Positions 6,456-8,807 of a DNA stretch of 8,807 nt are shown piece after piece (the stretch's first letter is position 1; every line of letters starts with the position of its first letter). The position numbers and the translations under genes were made by a program. The notes under the pieces are model-generated. The model was not told the DNA's origin, made no database searches, and worked only from the letters and a program-made list of their open reading frames with translations. The stretch comes from DASSHC01 sp035693105. GTDB taxonomy: Bacteria > Chloroflexota > Chloroflexia > Thermomicrobiales > Thermomicrobiaceae. The DNA is taken from assembly GCA_035693105.1 (NCBI GenBank), contig DASSHC010000413.1, positions 1 through 8,807 on the forward strand, in the 5' to 3' direction.

Positions 6456-7271
6456 CTACCGGAATGCCTGGATGGCAGCCCGAACCGCGTCGGGCGCGGT
6501 CACGCCCTGGGCGACCAGGCGCGCGAGAAACTGCTCGCGCCGCGCCAGCTCGGCCGCGGCCTCCTCCGCCTCCAGGCCGAAGCGCCCGCTGAGCACGCCG
6601 ACCAGTTGTCCCGGGCGCGACTCCAGCGCGCTCAGCAGCACGTCCCGCTCGGCCAGCGGCTCGATCAGCACGCCGTCGGGGGTCAGCCGCACCTGCTCCA
6701 GCCGCAGCAGCCGCCGCACGACTTCGCCGCGCCACTGGCCGACACCAACGGTCAGAACGAAGTCGATCGCCGCCGCGTCTTCGACGGGCACCTCCAACGG
6801 GTAGGCGGTCAGGAGCGCGAGCACCTCCGCCGCGCTGCTGGCGTGCATGGTGGTGGCCAGACCGTAGCCCTGGCGGGCGGCCTCGAAGACACGCCGCACG
6901 CCCCGGCCCCAGAGATAAGTCGGCAGATGCTGGCTGATCTCGTTGCAGAGGAGGTAGGCGCTCTCCGGCGTGGTGCTGTTGAGGAACTCGAAGCGCTCGT
7001 ACCAGCCGCGCAGGTAGGTCGGCGCGGCCCCGGCGGGGAGGAAATCGAGCAGCGCGGTCAAGAGCGTCGTCTTGCCGGCGCCGTGCGGCTCGGCCGCGAC
7101 CACCAGCGAGGCGCGATGCTCCAGCGCCAGCCAGAGGAAAGCCGCCACGCGCGCCGTCAGCACGTCAGCGCGGATCAGCTCGATGATGGAGCGGCCCTGA
7201 CCCTCGGAGCTGAAGCCCCACCAGCCGAAGGGCTCGGCGTAGGACCACGGCTGATAGCGTGCGCCCGGCAC
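6456..7271 (-). CDS. Compact divergent secretion/pilus-type (CpaF/VirB11-like) P-loop ATPase
   Basis: The 271-residue protein resembles the C-terminal catalytic half of type II/IV secretion and pilus ATPases. Its P-loop is AEPHGAGKTTLL (60-71), with Glu at 61 where Gly or Ala is usual. A Walker-B-like strand AYLLCNEIS (105-113) carries acidic Glu111. The His-box equivalent is ATTMHASSAAEVL (139-151), corresponding to LATIHANS in CpaF-like proteins. The Asp-box region is altered to YLRGWYERFEFL (86-97). The large N-terminal domain of typical family members (usually over 350 residues) is absent. The C-terminal 60 residues are helical and unrecognised. The start is GTG 7271, preceded by GGGAGG 5 nt upstream. 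In-frame sequence further up overlaps the SWIM gene and does not look conserved. The gene lies 74 bp after the SWIM gene. No pilin, inner-membrane platform or secretin gene is near, so true secretion is uncertain. Confidence 0.75.
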   Translation of the reverse strand: MPGARYQPWSYAEPFGWWGFSSEGQGRSIIELIRADVLTARVAAFLWLALEHRASLVVAAEPHGAGKTTLLTALLDFLPAGAAPTYLRGWYERFEFLNSTTPESAYLLCNEISQHLPTYLWGRGVRRVFEAARQGYGLATTMHASSAAEVLALLTAYPLEVPVEDAAAIDFVLTVGVGQWRGEVVRRLLRLEQVRLTPDGVLIEPLAERDVLLSALESRPGQLVGVLSGRFGLEAEEAAAELARREQFLARLVAQGVTAPDAVRAAIQAFR

Positions 7272-7276
7272 GAAAA

Positions 7277-7282
7277 CCTCCC
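7277..7282 (-). promoter_or_regulatory. Ribosome-binding site fixing the GTG start of the compact ATPase
   Basis: The minus strand reads GGGAGG, then TTTTC, then GTG at 7271. This strong site supports the non-ATG start and a 271-residue protein over the open frame that continues upstream into the SWIM gene. Confidence 0.65.
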
Positions 7283-7345
7283 GTCCGATAGGGCCGGGCA
7301 GGCACGATCGAGGCCACCAGCCTGCCTCGGCCGGCCACGCCCAGC

Positions 7346-7666
7346 TCAGGCGGCGTGGAGCGCGGCCAGCACCCGGATCGGGACCAGCACCTCGTCGCCG
7401 CCCGCTTCCTCGAGCACGCCCAGCTCCTTGAGCACCAGCGCGCGGTGCTTGCAATAGGGGTGGAAAGCGCTGCCGCGGCAGGAGCAGAGGAGATCGCCGT
7501 CGAGGATCGTCACCTCGTAGGCGATATCGTCGCTGCTGTGGCTGGTTACGGCCCAGGAGCGCGGGTCGTCGTTGAGCCGGTAGGCGCGCAGCCGCTCGCG
7601 GTTCGCCTTGGCCGCCATCCGGTTCCAGGTCGCGGCGGGGACCGTCATCTCGATCGTCGTCACCAT
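7346..7666 (-). CDS. Small SWIM zinc-finger protein
   Basis: The 106-residue protein contains one SWIM zinc finger, C61-x-C63-x8-C72-x-H74 (CSCRGSAFHPYCKH), preceded by a beta-rich stretch (about 38-58: WAVTSHSSDDIAYEVTILDG). This is the standard C-x-C-x(n)-C-x-H arrangement. SWIM domains bind DNA or proteins and occur in SWI/SNF helicases, transposases and stand-alone small proteins like this one. The N-terminal 35 residues are basic and Arg-rich. The ATG at 7664-7666 follows AGGAAG at about 7 nt. The gene is first in a minus-strand pair, 74 bp before the compact ATPase, and probably shares its transcript from a promoter near 7712-7720. It may act as a nucleic-acid or partner-binding adaptor. 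No function is established by the sequence. Confidence 0.85.
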   Translation of the reverse strand: MVTTIEMTVPAATWNRMAAKANRERLRAYRLNDDPRSWAVTSHSSDDIAYEVTILDGDLLCSCRGSAFHPYCKHRALVLKELGVLEEAGGDEVLVPIRVLAALHAA

Positions 7667-7711
7667 GTCAACTCTTCCTGCCGAAGGCCACTACGCCGCT
7701 ATCGAGCGCTA

Positions 7712-7720
7712 ATTATGCCA
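7712..7720 (-). promoter_or_regulatory. Candidate extended -10 promoter for the SWIM-ATPase pair
   Basis: The minus strand reads TGGCATAAT, an extended -10 (TG-n-CATAAT, 5 of 6 to TATAAT), about 45 bp upstream of the SWIM start. The -35 region is weak (TGGTTA, 18 bp upstream), as is usual for extended -10 promoters. The local AT-richness stands out from the GC-rich surroundings. Confidence 0.4.
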
Positions 7721-7742
7721 TACGGACATCTGTTCTAACCAG

Positions 7743-7770
7743 TTCACTCCCCGCGCGCAGGGTGTTTAAT
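7743..7770 (+). promoter_or_regulatory. Candidate promoter for the dihydrolipoamide dehydrogenase gene
   Basis: TTCACT (7743-7748, 4 of 6 to TTGACA) and TTTAAT (7765-7770, 5 of 6 to TATAAT) are 16 bp apart. Together they point to the plus-strand flavoprotein. This would give a leader of about 175 nt. It lies back to back with the candidate promoter for the SWIM-ATPase pair. Confidence 0.35.
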
Positions 7771-7783
7771 ACGGTTGAGGATA

Positions 7784-7924
7784 GGGCGCGCCGCTCGCCG
7801 GACCGGCGCCCCGTGGCACGGAAGGTGCAACCTTGCATGGTGGCATACCAGCCCCATCTGCACCGGTCACTCCCCGGGCGCTTGCCGCGGGGCGGCCGCG
7901 GTATGGGGTGAGCCCCGGCGGGGC
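7784..7924 (+). other. Hairpin-rich leader before the flavoprotein gene
   Basis: Several inverted repeats follow one another. GGGCGC/GCGCCC (7784-7789 with 7806-7811) overlaps the perfect dyad CGCCGG-A-CCGGCG (7796-7808). AAGGT-gca-ACCTT lies at 7822-7834. GGTGCA/TGCACC (7824-7829 with 7859-7864) encloses TGGT/ACCA (7838-7850). A bulged 8-bp stem spans 7872-7892. Finally GGGG-tgag-CCCC (7905-7916) and GCCCC-ggc-GGGGC (7912-7924) are mutually exclusive because they share the C-run. No known riboswitch is recognised, and GC-rich DNA makes chance stems common. Confidence 0.35.
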
Positions 7925-7951
7925 GATGCGCCAGATAAGAGGGGAATCGGA

Positions 7952-8807
7952 ATGCCAGAAGAGACGTTCGACGTAGTCGTCCTCGGCGGCGGGACCGGCG
8001 GCTACGTAGCCGCCATCCGTGGCGCGCAGCTCGGCCTGAAGGTCGCCGTCGTCGAGCGCGACAAGGTCGGCGGCACCTGTCTCCACCGTGGCTGCATCCC
8101 GACCAAGGCGCTGCTCAAGAGCGGCGCGGTGGTGCGGCTGGTGGAGAACGCCGGCCAGTACGGCATCACCGCCACCGGCTGGGAGATCGACTATCCGCAG
8201 GCGATCAAGCGCTCCGGCAAGATCGTCAACCAGAACTTCAACGGCATCAAATTCCTCTTCCGCAAGCACAACATCACCCTGATCGACGGCACCGGGCGGC
8301 TGAAGGACAACCGCACCGTGCTGGTGGACAAGAACGACGGCGGCAGCGAGGAGATCAGCGGCAAGGCGATCATCATCGACACCGGCTCCCGCCCACGTGC
8401 CATCCCCGGCATCGAGTTCGACGGCCAGCGGGTGGTCAACAGCGACCACACCACCTGGATGGAGTGGGTGCCCAAGCGCGTCATCATCCGCGGCGGCGGC
8501 GCCACCGGCGTCGAGTTCGCCACCATCTACCGTGACTTCGGCGCCGAGGTGACGCTGGTCGGCCGGGTGGTGCCCAACGAGGATCAGGAGGTCTCGCAGC
8601 TCCTGACCCGCTCCTTCCAGAAGGCCGGCATCAAGATCATCCCCAACTATCGCCCGACCGCCGACGACTTCGACATTACCGAAGGCGGCGTCACCATGCG
8701 GGTGCGCGGCGGCGACGGTAAAGAGGAGCGCGTCGAGGCCGACACGCTGATGGTGGCGATCGGCCGCCAGGGGAACATCGAGGACATCGGCCTGGAGCCG
8801 CTTGGCA
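7952..8807 (+). CDS. lpdA: Dihydrolipoamide dehydrogenase-type flavoprotein (3' truncated)
   Basis: The reading frame is open from ATG 7952 to the window end (285 codons; family members have about 460-480). It is a class I pyridine nucleotide-disulfide oxidoreductase. The FAD-binding loop is GGGTGG (12-17) with ribose-binding Glu35. The redox-active disulfide is Cys43/Cys48 in GGTCLHRGCIPTK (40-52). The second FAD contact is DTGSRPRAIPG (143-153). The nucleotide-binding loop is GGGATG (181-186). As E3 it reoxidises dihydrolipoamide of 2-oxoacid dehydrogenase or glycine-cleavage complexes in the cytoplasm. The disulfide signature fits E3 better than mercuric or glutathione reductase. At the end of the second strand the sequence is VTLVGR (200-205), where NAD-dependent E3 enzymes usually have Glu. 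AGAGGGG lies 7 nt before the ATG. The catalytic His-Glu pair is beyond the window. Partner E1/E2 genes may follow but are not visible. Confidence 0.9.
   Translation, partial: MPEETFDVVVLGGGTGGYVAAIRGAQLGLKVAVVERDKVGGTCLHRGCIPTKALLKSGAVVRLVENAGQYGITATGWEIDYPQAIKRSGKIVNQNFNGIKFLFRKHNITLIDGTGRLKDNRTVLVDKNDGGSEEISGKAIIIDTGSRPRAIPGIEFDGQRVVNSDHTTWMEWVPKRVIIRGGGATGVEFATIYRDFGAEVTLVGRVVPNEDQEVSQLLTRSFQKAGIKIIPNYRPTADDFDITEGGVTMRVRGGDGKEERVEADTLMVAIGRQGNIEDIGLEPLG

Noticed and set aside
6362..6461. Inverted pair CGGTAGCCACC / GGCGGCTACCG around the ATPase 3' end
   Set aside because: It matches 10 of 11 bases over a 78-nt loop, overlaps coding sequence and has no second copy. This is too weak to call an element.
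7272..7454. Longer version of the compact ATPase starting within the SWIM gene
   Set aside because: The extra residues are low-complexity Arg/Gly/Ala read out of frame through the SWIM gene end. GTG 7271 has a strong ribosome site.
7766..8449. A 227-codon minus-strand open frame opposite the flavoprotein
   Set aside because: The plus strand encodes an unmistakable FAD/disulfide oxidoreductase there, so this is a shadow.

Overview
The window is strongly GC-rich and looks like chromosomal DNA of a Chloroflexota bacterium, probably near the Thermomicrobia. That is an inference from three things. There is an F420-type luciferase-like oxidoreductase. There is an XRE-HTH/NB-ARC/TPR regulator of a type common in that phylum. 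There are also several 'TGTCATCCTGAG..GAAGGATC' inverted-repeat elements. No species can be named from the sequence alone.

Layout. Positions 1-108 hold the last 35 codons of an unrecognised plus-strand gene. A 147-bp inverted-repeat element (about 179-325) fills the convergent gap before a minus-strand pair: a cupin (1383-1859) followed by an LLM-class F420-dependent oxidoreductase (407-1312), probably one transcript. A third, shorter inverted repeat (1889-1974) separates the cupin from a minus-strand gene for a polytopic membrane protein with a GAF-like tail and no kinase domain (2013-3608). Across a 206-bp divergent gap lies a 774-residue XRE-HTH/NB-ARC/TPR regulator (3815-6139, plus). A second 147-bp element (about 6205-6351) fills the next convergent gap. 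Next comes a minus-strand pair: a SWIM zinc-finger protein (7346-7666) followed by a compact, divergent secretion/pilus-type ATPase (6456-7271). A 285-bp divergent gap with a structured leader precedes a plus-strand dihydrolipoamide dehydrogenase-type flavoprotein (7952 to the window end, incomplete).

How the parts may work together. The kinase-less membrane sensor and the STAND-type regulator are divergently transcribed and could form a signalling pair. The SWIM protein and the compact ATPase form a two-gene cassette with no other secretion or pilus genes in view, and this is the least explained unit here. The cupin and the oxidoreductase look like ordinary accessory metabolism. The two 147-bp elements share one ungapped layout, and each sits between the 3' ends of two converging genes. 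They look like non-autonomous mobile repeats that may also act as bidirectional terminators.

No CRISPR array, tRNA, rRNA, transposase gene or phage gene was seen.
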